Positions 24,364 through 33,173 of a stretch of 41,822 nucleotides of DNA are shown here, in pieces. The notes beneath the pieces were generated by a model. The model saw only the letters and a program-made list of their open reading frames with translations. It was not told where the DNA came from and ran no database searches. Source of the DNA: UBA1801 sp035353395. GTDB lineage: Bacteria; Acidobacteriota; Holophagae; Holophagales; Holophagaceae. The translations under genes were made by a program, and so were the position numbers. The stretch covers positions 1 to 41,822 of the forward strand of contig DAOPZL010000022.1 in the NCBI GenBank assembly GCA_035353395.1. The letters are read 5' to 3'. How positions within the stretch are numbered: the first letter of the stretch is position 1; every line of letters starts with the position of its first letter.

Positions 24364-25355
24364 AACGCAAGGCGCTGATTCCCGTCGCAGTCCTGGCCGT
24401 GATCGCCGGGACCGCCGCCCTGGTCACCTGCCGGAAGAAAGGCCCCCAGGACACCCTGCGGGTCTCCGGGAACATCGAGATCACCCAGGTCGAAGCCAGC
24501 TTCCGGGTTGCCGGGAAGGTCCTGGAGCGTCCGGTGGAGGAGGGCCAGATCGTGCGCGAAGGGCAGGTCATCGCCCGGCTCGACGCCCAGGACCTGGAGC
24601 AGACGCTGGCCATGAGGGCCGCCGACGACGCCGTGGCCCGGGCGGCCCTGGCCGAGCTCCTGGCCGGCTCGCGCAAGGAGGAGGTCGAGAGCGCGCGGGC
24701 GGCCCTGGGCCAGGCAACCGCCGACCTGGAGCGCCTTGAGCCCGACGAGGCCCGGATCCGGGATCTGCGGAGCAAGGGCATCGTCTCCGCGCGGGACTAC
24801 GAGGGCGTCCGCGCCGCCCTGGAGGCGGCGAAGGCGAAGGTCCGGCAGGCAGAACAGCAGTACACGCTGGTGAAGAAGGGCCCCCGGACCGAGGACATCG
24901 CCCAGGGGCGCGCCAGGCAGGAACAGGCCCTCCAGAACCTCGCCCTGGCCCGGACGCAGCTCGGCTACGCCACCCTCCTCGCCCCCTTCGGCGGCGTGGT
25001 CCTCTCCGTGAACGTCGAGCCCAAGGAATACGTCTCTCCAGGAACGGCCGTGGCCACGATCGGGGACCTTTCGGAAGTCTGGCTCAGGGCCTACGTCGAC
25101 GAGACGGACCTGGGCCGCGTGAAGGTCGGGCAGAAGGCCGTCCTCGCCACCGACACCTTCCCCGGGAAGACCTACGAGGGCCGCGTGACCTTCGTGTCCT
25201 CCGAGGCGGAGTTCACGCCCAAGAGCGTCCAGACCCGCAAGGAGCGCGTGAAGCTCGTCTACCGGATCAAGATCACGGTCCCCAACCCGGGGATGGAGCT
25301 CAAGCCGGGCATGCCCGCCGACGCCGAGATCCTGGCGGGAGAGGCGGGCAAGTGA
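24360..25355 (+). CDS. HlyD-type membrane fusion protein (YbhG-like)
   Basis: A 331-residue periplasmic adaptor. The first 24 residues form an anchor or signal helix (ALIPVAVLAVIAGTAALVTC); the Cys at its end lacks a proper lipobox. The first half-barrel and lipoyl segment reads VSGNIEITQVEASFRVAGKVLERPVEEGQ. The coiled-coil hairpin spans about 75-185, with heptad-like Ala/Glu/Arg repeats, followed by the second lipoyl half (LLAPFGGVVLSVNVEPKEYV) and the beta-barrel (EVWLRAYVDETDLGRVKVGQKAVL). It links the inner-membrane ABC exporter to an outer-membrane channel. No TolC-type gene is in the operon, so a chromosomal one elsewhere is assumed. Confidence 0.93.
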   Translation: MKRKALIPVAVLAVIAGTAALVTCRKKGPQDTLRVSGNIEITQVEASFRVAGKVLERPVEEGQIVREGQVIARLDAQDLEQTLAMRAADDAVARAALAELLAGSRKEEVESARAALGQATADLERLEPDEARIRDLRSKGIVSARDYEGVRAALEAAKAKVRQAEQQYTLVKKGPRTEDIAQGRARQEQALQNLALARTQLGYATLLAPFGGVVLSVNVEPKEYVSPGTAVATIGDLSEVWLRAYVDETDLGRVKVGQKAVLATDTFPGKTYEGRVTFVSSEAEFTPKSVQTRKERVKLVYRIKITVPNPGMELKPGMPADAEILAGEAGK

Positions 25356-26278
25356 TGGATCCCATCCGCGCGGAGGCGCTCTCGAAGCGCTTCGGGAAGC
25401 TCACGGCCGTGGACCGGCTGACCCTTTCCGTGGCGGAGGGCGAGATCTTCGGGCTGGTGGGGCCCGACGGGGCGGGCAAGACCACCACCATGCGCCTGCT
25501 CACCGGAATCCTGGCACCGAGCGAGGGCGAGGCCTGGGTGGACGGCTGCCACGTGGTCCGGGAAGCGGAGGCCGTCAAGGAGCGGATCGGCTACATGAGC
25601 CAGCGCTTCGGTCTCTACCCGGACCTCACGGTCCAGGAGAACATCGACTTCTACGCGGATCTCTACGAGGTCCCGCCGGGGGTGCGCGCCGGGAAGATGG
25701 AGCGGCTCCTCGCCTTCAGCAACCTCACGCCGTTCAGGCGGCGCCGAGCGGGCAACCTCTCCGGCGGCATGAAGCAGAAGCTGGGCCTCGCCTGCGCCCT
25801 CGTCCACACGCCCCGCGTGCTGTTCCTGGACGAGCCCACCAACGGCGTGGATCCAGTCTCCCGCAGGGATTTCTGGCGCATCCTCTACCAGCTCCTCCGG
25901 GAGAGGGTCACGATCTTCGTCTCCACGGCCTACCTGGACGAGGCCGAACGGTGCAGCCGGATCGGCCTCATGCACCAGGGACGCCTCCTGGCCCTGGACA
26001 CGGTGGACGGCGTGAAGGGACTCATGCGGGGCGCCCTCCTGGAGGTCCGCTGCGAGCGGACGAGGGAGGCCGCCAGGACCCTCCGGCCCTGGCGCGCCGC
26101 CCTCCACGGAGACGCCCTGCACGTGAGCGTGGACGATGCGGACGCGGGGCGGGAGGCAGTGGAAACGGCGCTGAGGAAGGCCGGCTTCGCGGACGTCGAG
26201 ACCCGCCTGATCGAACCTTCCCTGGAGGACGTGTTCACCTCGGCCATTCCCCAGGACCGTCCGGAGGCGGCGCCATGA
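25352..26278 (+). CDS. ABC exporter ATPase 1 (N-terminal half of YbhF type)
   Basis: A 308-residue ATPase. Walker A is GPDGAGKTT, the Q-loop follows GYMSQRFGLY, the signature LSGGMKQK is canonical, and Walker B is VLFLDEPTNGVDP. The H-loop reads VSTAYLDEAE, so the switch His is Ala. The C-terminal tail ends in the PSLEDVFTSAI motif of this exporter group. In E. coli YbhF this half is fused to a second ATPase; here it is a separate gene that overlaps the next by four bases. Confidence 0.93.
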   Translation: MMDPIRAEALSKRFGKLTAVDRLTLSVAEGEIFGLVGPDGAGKTTTMRLLTGILAPSEGEAWVDGCHVVREAEAVKERIGYMSQRFGLYPDLTVQENIDFYADLYEVPPGVRAGKMERLLAFSNLTPFRRRRAGNLSGGMKQKLGLACALVHTPRVLFLDEPTNGVDPVSRRDFWRILYQLLRERVTIFVSTAYLDEAERCSRIGLMHQGRLLALDTVDGVKGLMRGALLEVRCERTREAARTLRPWRAALHGDALHVSVDDADAGREAVETALRKAGFADVETRLIEPSLEDVFTSAIPQDRPEAAP

Positions 26279-27249
26279 GCCAAGCCGATCCTCCCATCGC
26301 CGTCTCCCTCCGGGACTTGGAGCGCCGCTTCGGGGCCTTCACGGCCGTCGACCGGATCAGCCTGGACGTGCGCAAAGGCGAGATCTTCGGTTTCCTGGGC
26401 CCCAACGGCGCCGGGAAGTCCACCACCATCCGGATGCTCTGCGGGCTGCTGGAGCCCACCTCCGGGAGCGGGACCGTCGCGGGCTTCGACATCCGCAAGG
26501 AGCGCGAGCAGATCAAGCGGAACATCGGCTACATGAGCCAGCGGTTCTCGCTCTACGACGACCTCACCGTCGAGGAGAACATCGAGTTCTACAGCGGCAT
26601 CTACCGCATTCCCAAGGACAGGAAGGCCGGCCGGAAGGCCTGGGTGATCGAGATGGCCGGCCTCCAGGATCATGTCCGCAGCCGCGCCGGCCTGCTCCCG
26701 GGCGGATGGAAGCAGCGCCTCTCCCTGGGATGCGCGCTCCTGCACGAGCCTCCCGTCCTCTTCCTGGACGAGCCCACCTCCGGGGTGGATCCGATCAGCC
26801 GCCGGAGCTTCTGGGACCTCATCTACACCCTCGCGGCCACCGGCGTCACCGTCTTCGTCACCACCCACTACATGGAAGAGGCCGAGTACTGCGACCGGCT
26901 CGCCCTCATCTACCGGGGCGAGCTGGCCGCGGTGGGCACCCCCGGCGAGCTGAAGCACCAGCTCATGCAGGACCAAGTCCTCCGGCTGGCCTGCGACCAT
27001 CCCCAGGAGGCCCTGGGGGTGGCGGCGGATGTGAAGGGCGTCCGCGACGCGGCCCTGTTCGGCCAGGAGATCCACCTGATGGCGGAGGACGCCGGCCGGC
27101 TGGCCCCGGAACTGCGGCGGACCCTCGAGCGCGCGGGCTTCACGGTCGCGGCCCTGGAGCGCATCACGCCCTCCCTCGAGGATGTCTTCGTCTCCCTCAT
27201 CGAGGCCAGGGACAGGGCCGAGGGCGCGCAGAAGGAGTTCCTGGGATGA
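26275..27249 (+). CDS. ABC exporter ATPase 2 (C-terminal half of YbhF type)
   Basis: A 324-residue ATPase starting at the ATG that overlaps the previous stop (ATGA). Walker A is GPNGAGKST, Walker B VLFLDEPTSGVDP, and the H-loop VTTHYMEEAEYCD keeps His. The signature is degenerate: LLPGGWKQRL replaces LSGGQ. Together with ATPase 1 this predicts one competent composite site (Walker A of this protein with the signature of the other) and one degenerate site. The protein ends with ITPSLEDVFVSLIEA, and its stop overlaps the first permease start. Confidence 0.93.
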   Translation: MSQADPPIAVSLRDLERRFGAFTAVDRISLDVRKGEIFGFLGPNGAGKSTTIRMLCGLLEPTSGSGTVAGFDIRKEREQIKRNIGYMSQRFSLYDDLTVEENIEFYSGIYRIPKDRKAGRKAWVIEMAGLQDHVRSRAGLLPGGWKQRLSLGCALLHEPPVLFLDEPTSGVDPISRRSFWDLIYTLAATGVTVFVTTHYMEEAEYCDRLALIYRGELAAVGTPGELKHQLMQDQVLRLACDHPQEALGVAADVKGVRDAALFGQEIHLMAEDAGRLAPELRRTLERAGFTVAALERITPSLEDVFVSLIEARDRAEGAQKEFLG

Positions 27250-28379
27250 GACTTCGACGCATGCTAGCCGTGGCCAGGAAGGAGTTCATCCACGTCTGGC
27301 GGGATCCCCGGGCGCTGGGCGTGAGCATCGCCCTGCCGCTCGTCCTGCTCCTGCTCTTCGGCTACGCCCTCACCCTGGACGTGGACCGGGTGCCCCTCGC
27401 CGTCTGGGACCAGAGCCGGACGGTGGAAAGCCGCGAGCTGGCCAGCCGGTTCGAGAACTCGCGCTACTTCTCCGTGGTCGCCCACGCCCGGGGCTACGGC
27501 GAGATCGAGAAGGCGATGGACCACAACCGGATCCTGATGGGCCTCGTCATCCCCCTGGATTTCGGGCGCCGCGTGGGGTCCGGACGGGACGTGCAGGTCC
27601 AGGTGCTCGCGGACGGGAGCGACGCGAACACCGCGACCCTCGCCATGGGCTATGCGGAGGCCATCGTCCGCGGCTACTCCCGGGACATCCAGGCGGCCCG
27701 GATCCAGCGGCGCGGCGGGCGGATGCCGGAACAGCCCCTCGAGCTGCGGCCGCGCGCGTGGTTCAACCCCGACATGGAATCCAGGATCTACATCGTGCCC
27801 GGCCTCATCGCCGTCATCGTCATGCTGATCGCCTCGCTGCTCACCTCCCTCACCATCGCCCGGGAGTGGGAGACGGGCACCATGGAACAGCTCATCTCGA
27901 CGCCCGTCCGGGGTCCGGAGCTGATCCTGGGCAAGCTGGCGCCCTACTTCGCGATCGGCATCCTGGACACCGTCCTGTCGATGCTGGCCGGCTACGTCCT
28001 CTTCGAGGTGCCCCTGCGCGGCAGCCTGCTCCTGCTGGCCTCCATGTCGCTGCTCTACATCGTCGGCGGGCTCTCCATGGGCATCCTCGTCAGCACCCTG
28101 GCGAAGGGGCAGCTGCTGGCGAGCCAGATGGCCTTCACGGCCACCTTCCTCCCCGCCTTCCTGCTTTCCGGCTTCATGTTCGACATCGAGAACATCCCCA
28201 AGGCCCTGCAAGTGGTCACCTACCTGGTGCCCGCGCGCTATTTCATCACGATCCTGAGGGGGATCTGCCTCAAGGGGACCGGCCTTCCGGAACTCTGGCC
28301 CGAGTGCCTGCTCCTGACCGCCTTCGGGGCCGCCATGCTCGCCCTCTCCGTCCTGGCCTTCAAGAAACGGCTGGTGTGA
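27246..28379 (+). CDS. ABC-2 type exporter permease 1 (YbhS-like)
   Basis: A 377-residue permease of the ABC-2 group. The start reads RRMLAVARKEFIHVWRDPRALG, then helix 1 (ALPLVLLLLFGYALTL). A periplasmic domain of about 150 residues follows (DQSRTVESRELASRFENS..., DGSDANTATLAMGYAEAI). Five helices come after, with the conserved EWETGTMEQLISTPVRGPELILGK between helices 2 and 3, and LLSGFMFDIENIPKALQ. It pairs with permease 2. It starts inside the stop of ATPase 2, so translation is coupled. Confidence 0.93.
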   Translation: MRLRRMLAVARKEFIHVWRDPRALGVSIALPLVLLLLFGYALTLDVDRVPLAVWDQSRTVESRELASRFENSRYFSVVAHARGYGEIEKAMDHNRILMGLVIPLDFGRRVGSGRDVQVQVLADGSDANTATLAMGYAEAIVRGYSRDIQAARIQRRGGRMPEQPLELRPRAWFNPDMESRIYIVPGLIAVIVMLIASLLTSLTIAREWETGTMEQLISTPVRGPELILGKLAPYFAIGILDTVLSMLAGYVLFEVPLRGSLLLLASMSLLYIVGGLSMGILVSTLAKGQLLASQMAFTATFLPAFLLSGFMFDIENIPKALQVVTYLVPARYFITILRGICLKGTGLPELWPECLLLTAFGAAMLALSVLAFKKRLV

Positions 28380-28381
28380 CC

Positions 28382-29512
28382 ATGTTCGAGCCCCTGAAGC
28401 GCATGCTCGTCAAGGAGTTCATCCAGATCTTCCGGGATCCGCGCATGCGGGCCGTGATCCTGGTGATCCCCATCCTCCAGATGATCATCTTCGGCTACGC
28501 CGTCAACATGGACGTGCGGAACATCCCCACCGCCCTCTACGACCTGGACCGCACCCCCGCCAGCCGGGAACTGGCAGCCCGCTTCGAGGGCTCCGGCTAC
28601 TTCGACATCGTGGCGCGCGTCGACCGCGAACCGGAGATGCAGGAGGTCGTCGATTCCGGCCGGGCCAAGGTGGTGCTCCGTCTCGACCGCGGCTTCAGCG
28701 AGGCGGTCACCGGAGGCCGCACGGCCGCCGTGCAGATCATCCTGGATGGCTCGGACTCCAACACGGCGAGCATCGTCATGGGTTATTCGGAACGCATCGC
28801 GGGAGCCTACAACCAGCAGGTCCTGCTGGAAAGGATTTCCCGTTCCTCCGGGGGGCGCTTCGAAACGGAGCCGGTGACCCTCGCCGCCCGGGCCTGGTTC
28901 AACCCGACCCTGGAAAGCCGCTGGTTCTTCCTGCCCGGCGTCATCGCCCAGCTCGTCATGATCGTCTCGATCATCCTCTCCAGCATGGCCGTCGTGCGGG
29001 AACGGGAGATCGGGACCATGGAGCAGATCATGGTCACGCCCATCGGGCGCCTGGAGTTCATCCTGGGCAAGACCATTCCCTTCGCCCTCATCGGCTTCGT
29101 GGACGTGGCCCTCGTGTGCGCCGTGGCCATGTTCTGGTTCGAGGTGCCCCTGGAGGGACACCTCGCCACGCTCTTCCTCGCGACCGGCCTTTTCCTCCTG
29201 AGCACCCTGGGGGTGGGGCTGTTCATCTCCACAGTGAGCCAGACCCAGCAGCAGGCGATGATGACCACCTTCTTCTTCGTGATGCCGGCCATCCTGCTCT
29301 CCGGCTTCATCTACCCCATCGCCAACATGCCCCCCGTCATCCAGGGGCTCACCTACCTGAATCCCTTGCGATACTTCCTGGTGATCATCCGCGGCGTCTT
29401 CCTGAAGGGGACCGGCTTCGAGGTCCTCTGGCCCCAGATGGCGGCCCTGGCCGTCCTGGGATCGGGACTGCTCTTCCTGGCGGCCGGACGGTTCAGGAAG
29501 ACCCTGGCCTGA
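28382..29512 (+). CDS. ABC-2 type exporter permease 2 (YbhR-like)
   Basis: A 376-residue paralogue of permease 1 with the same plan: KRMLVKEFIQIFRDPRMRAV, helix 1, a periplasmic domain with LDGSDSNTASIVMGYSERIAG, and the motif REREIGTMEQIMVTPIGRLEFILGK, then four or more helices and LLSGFIYPIANMPPVIQ. The two permeases are clearly related along their length, as YbhS and YbhR are. It starts two bases after the permease 1 stop and is the last gene of the operon. Confidence 0.93.
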   Translation: MFEPLKRMLVKEFIQIFRDPRMRAVILVIPILQMIIFGYAVNMDVRNIPTALYDLDRTPASRELAARFEGSGYFDIVARVDREPEMQEVVDSGRAKVVLRLDRGFSEAVTGGRTAAVQIILDGSDSNTASIVMGYSERIAGAYNQQVLLERISRSSGGRFETEPVTLAARAWFNPTLESRWFFLPGVIAQLVMIVSIILSSMAVVREREIGTMEQIMVTPIGRLEFILGKTIPFALIGFVDVALVCAVAMFWFEVPLEGHLATLFLATGLFLLSTLGVGLFISTVSQTQQQAMMTTFFFVMPAILLSGFIYPIANMPPVIQGLTYLNPLRYFLVIIRGVFLKGTGFEVLWPQMAALAVLGSGLLFLAAGRFRKTLA

Positions 29513-29534
29513 CGGCCCCCGAGGACCCTGAACC

Positions 29535-29551
29535 CGGGGGATCCCCGTTTT
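29535..29551 (+). terminator. Possible terminator of the efflux operon
   Basis: A short five-bp stem CGGGG/CCCCG (29535-29539 with 29543-29547) and TTTT at 29548-29551, 22 bases after the last gene. The stem is short, so this is tentative. Confidence 0.4.
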
Positions 29552-29610
29552 CCGGGATGGCGGGAAGCCCTTGTCCCCGCCTAGTATATGGGGCAGCCGC
29601 GAGGGGGAGC

Positions 29611-32253
29611 GTGGGACGGGAAACGTGGATTTCGCGCCGCATCATCATGATCCTGCTGGCGTGGAGCCTGGGATTCCTGCCCTGCCCGGCCCAGGAAGTC
29701 CCGGAGGCCCCCCGCCATGTGCTGCAGATCAACTCCTACGACCAGCGGATGTCCTGGGTCCAGGACATCACCCGAGCCGTGGAGGACGTGCTGCAGCCGG
29801 AGGCGAACAACCTCATCCTGCACGTCTTCAACATGGACTCGAAGCGCTACCACTCGGGCGCGTACTTCGAGAGCCTGAGAGGACTCTTCCGGGCCAAGTA
29901 CGGCGGCGCCCGATTCTCCCTGATCCTCGTCTCGGACGACAACGCCTTCGACTTCGTGAAACGCAGCCGGGACGAGCTGTTCCCCGGCGTGCCGGTGGTC
30001 TTCTGCGGCCTGAACGACTTCGGGGACGAGCGCCTCAGGGGACTGAAAGGCTTCACCGGGGTCGCGGAGGTCTTCTCCGCCCGGGAGACGGTGGAGCTCA
30101 TGCTCCGCCTGCACCCCGAGACCCGGGAGATCTTCATCATCAACGACTACCTCGAGAGCGGCCGGAAGAGCGCCCACGACATCGAGGGAGAGCTGGCCGC
30201 GTTCCGGGGAAGGGTCCGGTTCACCCACAACGCGGACCTGCCCATGGAAGGGCTCAGGGAGCGGATCGCCGGACTCGGGAAGGGCACGGCGGCCCTGCTC
30301 GGCGTCTACTACGCCGACCGCGACGGCCGCGCCTTCACCTTCGAGCGCGTCGGTTCCCTGCTGGCGGAAGCGAGCCACGTGCCGGTCTATGCGCTGGTCC
30401 AGTTCAACATCGGCAGGGGCGTCGTCGGGGGGAAGGTGATCAGCGGCTACTACCAGGGGCACACCATGGCCCTCCTCGGCCGGCGGATCCTCGCGGGGGA
30501 AAGCCCCGACTCCATCCCGGTGGTCAGGCAGGGCGCCAATCACTTCATCTTCGACCACGTCCAGCTCCGGCGCTTCGGCCTGAGCGAAGCCTCCCTCCCG
30601 CCGGAGAGCCTCGTCATCAACCGCCCCGCTTCCATCTACGAGACGCACAAGAAGGAGATCTGGGCCCTCATCGGCTTCATCTGCGCCCTCCTGGCGATCG
30701 TCGCGGGCCTCGTCTCCAACCTCGCCCTCCGCAGGCGCGCCGAAGGGGAGCTGCGGCGGAGCGAGGCGCGCCTGCGCCAGATCGCGGAGGCCTCCTGGGA
30801 GGGCATCCTCGTCCACGACCACGGCATCGCCCTGAGCACGAACCGGATGTTCCTGGAGATGTTCGGCTTCGGCCAGGAGGATCCGAAGGGGCTGGACATG
30901 GTCCCCAAGATCATCGCCCCCCGGTGCGTCGCGCTGGCCCGGCAGCGGATCACGGAGGTGGTCCGCGAGCCCTACGAGCTCGCCGGAAGACGCCAGGACG
31001 GGACGGAATTCCCCATGGAGGCCAGGGTCCGCCTCATCGATTTCGCGGGGCGCGAAGTCCGGGTGGCCGCCTTCAGGGACCTCACCGGGCAGAAGCGGAT
31101 GGAAGAACAGCTCGCCCAGTCCCAGAAGATGGAGGCGGTCGGCACCCTCTCTGGAGGCATCGCCCACGACTTCAACAACATCCTGTCCGCCATCCTGGGC
31201 TACACCGAGCTGCTGCAGATGGAGGCGCCCAGGGGATCCAGGATGGAGAAGGACCTGGGACAGATCCTGAAGGCCGCCGACCGGGCCAAGGCGCTCGTCC
31301 AGCAGATCCTCACCTTCAGCCGCCAGGCCAAGCGGGTGCAGCAGTCCCTCCAGATGGGAAGCCTCGTCAAGGAGGCGATGAAGATGCTCCGGGCCTCCCT
31401 GCCCGCCACGATCGACATCCAGTACCGAGTGCTTTCGGACGCTCACATCCTGGCGGACCCGACCCAGGTCCACCAGGTGGTGATGAACCTGTGCACCAAC
31501 GCAGCCTTGGCCATGCGCGCCGAAGGCGGCTGCCTGGAAGTCACCCTGGACGAGCTGCGCCCCGGGGAGGCGGAAGCCCCCGCGATGCCGGCCGGCCGCC
31601 AAGGCTCCTGCCTGCGCCTGACGGTCCGCGACACGGGATGCGGCATGTCCCCCGAGGTGCAGCAGCGGATCTTCGAGCCGTTCTTCACCACCCGCCCCCA
31701 GGGCGAAGGCACGGGGCTGGGCCTCTCCGTGGTGCACGGCATCGTCAAGAGCCTGGGCGGAACGATTTCCGTCCACAGCGAGCCGGGAAGAGGCAGCACG
31801 TTCCATGTGCTCCTTCCCGCCCTGCCGCCGGGCGAGCCCCAGGCCGCCGAAGCGGGGCCCCCGGAACTGCCCCTGGGCACGGCGCGCATCCTCTTCGTGG
31901 ACGACGAGGAGTTCCAGGTGGACCTGGCGGCAAGGATGCTGGGCAGGCTGGGCTACCAGGTCACGGTGAAGACGCACAGCGAGGAGGCGCTGGCGCTCTT
32001 CCAGGCGGACCCTCGCGCCTTCGACCTCCTCATCAGCGACATGACCATGCCGAAGATGCCGGGCGACGTCCTGGTGGCGCGCATCCGCGCCCTCCGGCCC
32101 GGTTTCCCCGCGATCCTCTGCACGGGCTACAGCGACCGCCTCAGCGAGGAGTGCCTGCGAGCCCTCGGTCCCGTGGGCTTCGCCATGAAACCTTTGAACC
32201 TGCAGGAGATCGCCGGACTGATCCACACCGCCCTGGCGAAGGGGGCCGCCTGA
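29611..32253 (+). CDS. Hybrid sensor histidine kinase with periplasmic binding-protein-like domain
   Basis: An 880-residue protein from a GTG preceded by GAGG and GGGGGAG. A signal peptide ends near residue 27 (FLPCPAQ). Residues 30-330 form a periplasmic domain of the ABC-substrate-binding type, starting HVLQINSYDQRMSWVQDI. A membrane helix lies near 349-371 and a PAS domain near 390-500. HisKA has His519 in GGIAHDFNN, followed by an HATPase domain with MNLCTNAALAMR and GTGLGLSVVHGI. The C-terminal receiver has Asp764-Asp765, phospho-Asp810 in ISDMTMP and Lys860 in FAMKP. All catalytic residues are present. It has no adjacent response regulator with an output domain, so its target is elsewhere. 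An ATG at 29647 is a less likely start. Confidence 0.92.
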   Translation: MGRETWISRRIIMILLAWSLGFLPCPAQEVPEAPRHVLQINSYDQRMSWVQDITRAVEDVLQPEANNLILHVFNMDSKRYHSGAYFESLRGLFRAKYGGARFSLILVSDDNAFDFVKRSRDELFPGVPVVFCGLNDFGDERLRGLKGFTGVAEVFSARETVELMLRLHPETREIFIINDYLESGRKSAHDIEGELAAFRGRVRFTHNADLPMEGLRERIAGLGKGTAALLGVYYADRDGRAFTFERVGSLLAEASHVPVYALVQFNIGRGVVGGKVISGYYQGHTMALLGRRILAGESPDSIPVVRQGANHFIFDHVQLRRFGLSEASLPPESLVINRPASIYETHKKEIWALIGFICALLAIVAGLVSNLALRRRAEGELRRSEARLRQIAEASWEGILVHDHGIALSTNRMFLEMFGFGQEDPKGLDMVPKIIAPRCVALARQRITEVVREPYELAGRRQDGTEFPMEARVRLIDFAGREVRVAAFRDLTGQKRMEEQLAQSQKMEAVGTLSGGIAHDFNNILSAILGYTELLQMEAPRGSRMEKDLGQILKAADRAKALVQQILTFSRQAKRVQQSLQMGSLVKEAMKMLRASLPATIDIQYRVLSDAHILADPTQVHQVVMNLCTNAALAMRAEGGCLEVTLDELRPGEAEAPAMPAGRQGSCLRLTVRDTGCGMSPEVQQRIFEPFFTTRPQGEGTGLGLSVVHGIVKSLGGTISVHSEPGRGSTFHVLLPALPPGEPQAAEAGPPELPLGTARILFVDDEEFQVDLAARMLGRLGYQVTVKTHSEEALALFQADPRAFDLLISDMTMPKMPGDVLVARIRALRPGFPAILCTGYSDRLSEECLRALGPVGFAMKPLNLQEIAGLIHTALAKGAA

Positions 32254-32308
32254 TCCGGCGCGAGCATCCACACGACAGGCTGTAGCCCGTCATTCAAGGA
32301 GGACCTTC

Positions 32309-32839
32309 ATGAGACTTCGAGGCAAGAAGATCGCGTTCCTCATCGACGAAGGTTTCGAGGACCTGGAATTCTGGGTCACCGTGATGCGCCTGCGCGAGGA
32401 GGGGGCCCAGGTCACGATCGTGGATCCCGGAGGCAAGAAGAACTACCGAGGCAAGAACGGGCTCGCGGCCTCCGCCGACGTGGGCATCGAGCGCGTCGGG
32501 CCCGGCGAGTTCGACGCCGTGGTGATCCCGGGCGGATGGGCTCCCGATAAGATGCGCCGCAGCGGCGCCGTGAAGCGTTTCGTGGGCGACATGCACCTCG
32601 CCGGCAAGATCGTCGGGATGATCTGCCACGCGGGCCTCGTGGGCATCTCCGCGGGCATCGTCCAGGGACGCAGGGCCACCGGCAGCCTCGGCATCATGGA
32701 CGATCTGGTCAACGCCGGGGCTACCTGGGTGGACGAGCCCGCCTTCCGCGACGGCAACCTGGTCTGGGGGCGCGTGGTCGCGGACATCCCGGACTTCTGC
32801 CGGGAACTTGTCACCGCCATCGAGTCCCAACAAGGATGA
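32309..32839 (+). CDS. DJ-1/PfpI-family protein
   Basis: A 176-residue class I glutamine-amidotransferase-like protein of the DJ-1/PfpI superfamily. It shows the FLIDEGFEDLE start with the acidic residue near the active site, VVIPGGWAPDKMRRS, and the nucleophile elbow MICHAGLVGISAG with Cys106 and His107. Length and motifs fit PfpI/YhbO-type stress proteins, which have been reported as glyoxalase- or deglycase-like; the exact activity is disputed. A strong AGGAGGA lies ahead of the ATG. It follows the sensor kinase by 55 bases. Confidence 0.92.
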   Translation: MRLRGKKIAFLIDEGFEDLEFWVTVMRLREEGAQVTIVDPGGKKNYRGKNGLAASADVGIERVGPGEFDAVVIPGGWAPDKMRRSGAVKRFVGDMHLAGKIVGMICHAGLVGISAGIVQGRRATGSLGIMDDLVNAGATWVDEPAFRDGNLVWGRVVADIPDFCRELVTAIESQQG

Positions 32840-33173
32840 CGGGCCAGATCCGTTGGCATCCCTTTTTATTCCGTTTTTTCCCTTTCATCCCTTTTATCCT
32901 TGTTCACATTTTCTTTGAAAAATAGATGAATTTCGTATATTGCCTATTTAGTCACAATGAACAATAATGATATATTTTCAATTATTATTAAGGTTATCAA
33001 TCAATTGCTTTATTATTTATGTATATACAGTAATCCAACAATTAATGACAAAATAACAAGGATAAAAGGGATGAAAGGGATGAAAGACAAGCTCTTCGTG
33101 AGCCCTTCGCCCGCCTCGCACCGGGCGAGTGACGGGGGGGCGTTGTATCCTCGTCTGCGAGGATCCGCGTTCC
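32840..33173. other. AT-rich intergenic element bounded by inverted repeats
   Basis: This gene-free stretch is strikingly AT-rich against its GC-rich surroundings, most strongly from about 32,860 to 33,085. Its centre (32905-33054) is almost all A and T. It carries several T/A promoter-like hexamers, for example TATATT at 32936-32941, but no believable gene. The boundaries are the paired repeat arms listed separately. The DJ-1 gene ends just before it and the folate cyclo-ligase gene starts 93 bases after the right arm, so it could also affect their expression. Confidence 0.8.
32879..33080. repeat. 26-bp perfect inverted repeats made of 9-bp units
   Basis: Segment 32879-32904 is the exact reverse complement of 33055-33080. 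The right arm is built from the 9-mer GGATRAAAG, three head-to-tail copies at 33060-33068, 33069-33077 and 33078-33086. The left arm holds the complementary CTTTYATCC at 32882-32890 and 32891-32899, plus a degraded unit before it. The 150-base interior has no coding capacity. Candidates are a MITE-like non-autonomous element, a dispersed intergenic repeat or a structured RNA gene. Confidence 0.88.

Noticed and set aside
29116..29610. Extension of the hybrid kinase frame upstream into permease 2
   Set aside because: The extra residues are a shadow of the permease gene. A signal peptide begins right after the GTG at 29611, which has a ribosome-binding site.
32879..33080. The AT-rich element as a retron or as oriC
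   Set aside because: No reverse transcriptase gene is near. DnaA-box-like matches (TTGTTCACA at 32900-32908) are single and imperfect, and no dnaA/dnaN genes are present.
33060..33086. The three GGATRAAAG units as the start of a CRISPR array
   Set aside because: The units are directly adjacent without spacers and only nine bases long, and no cas gene is in the window.
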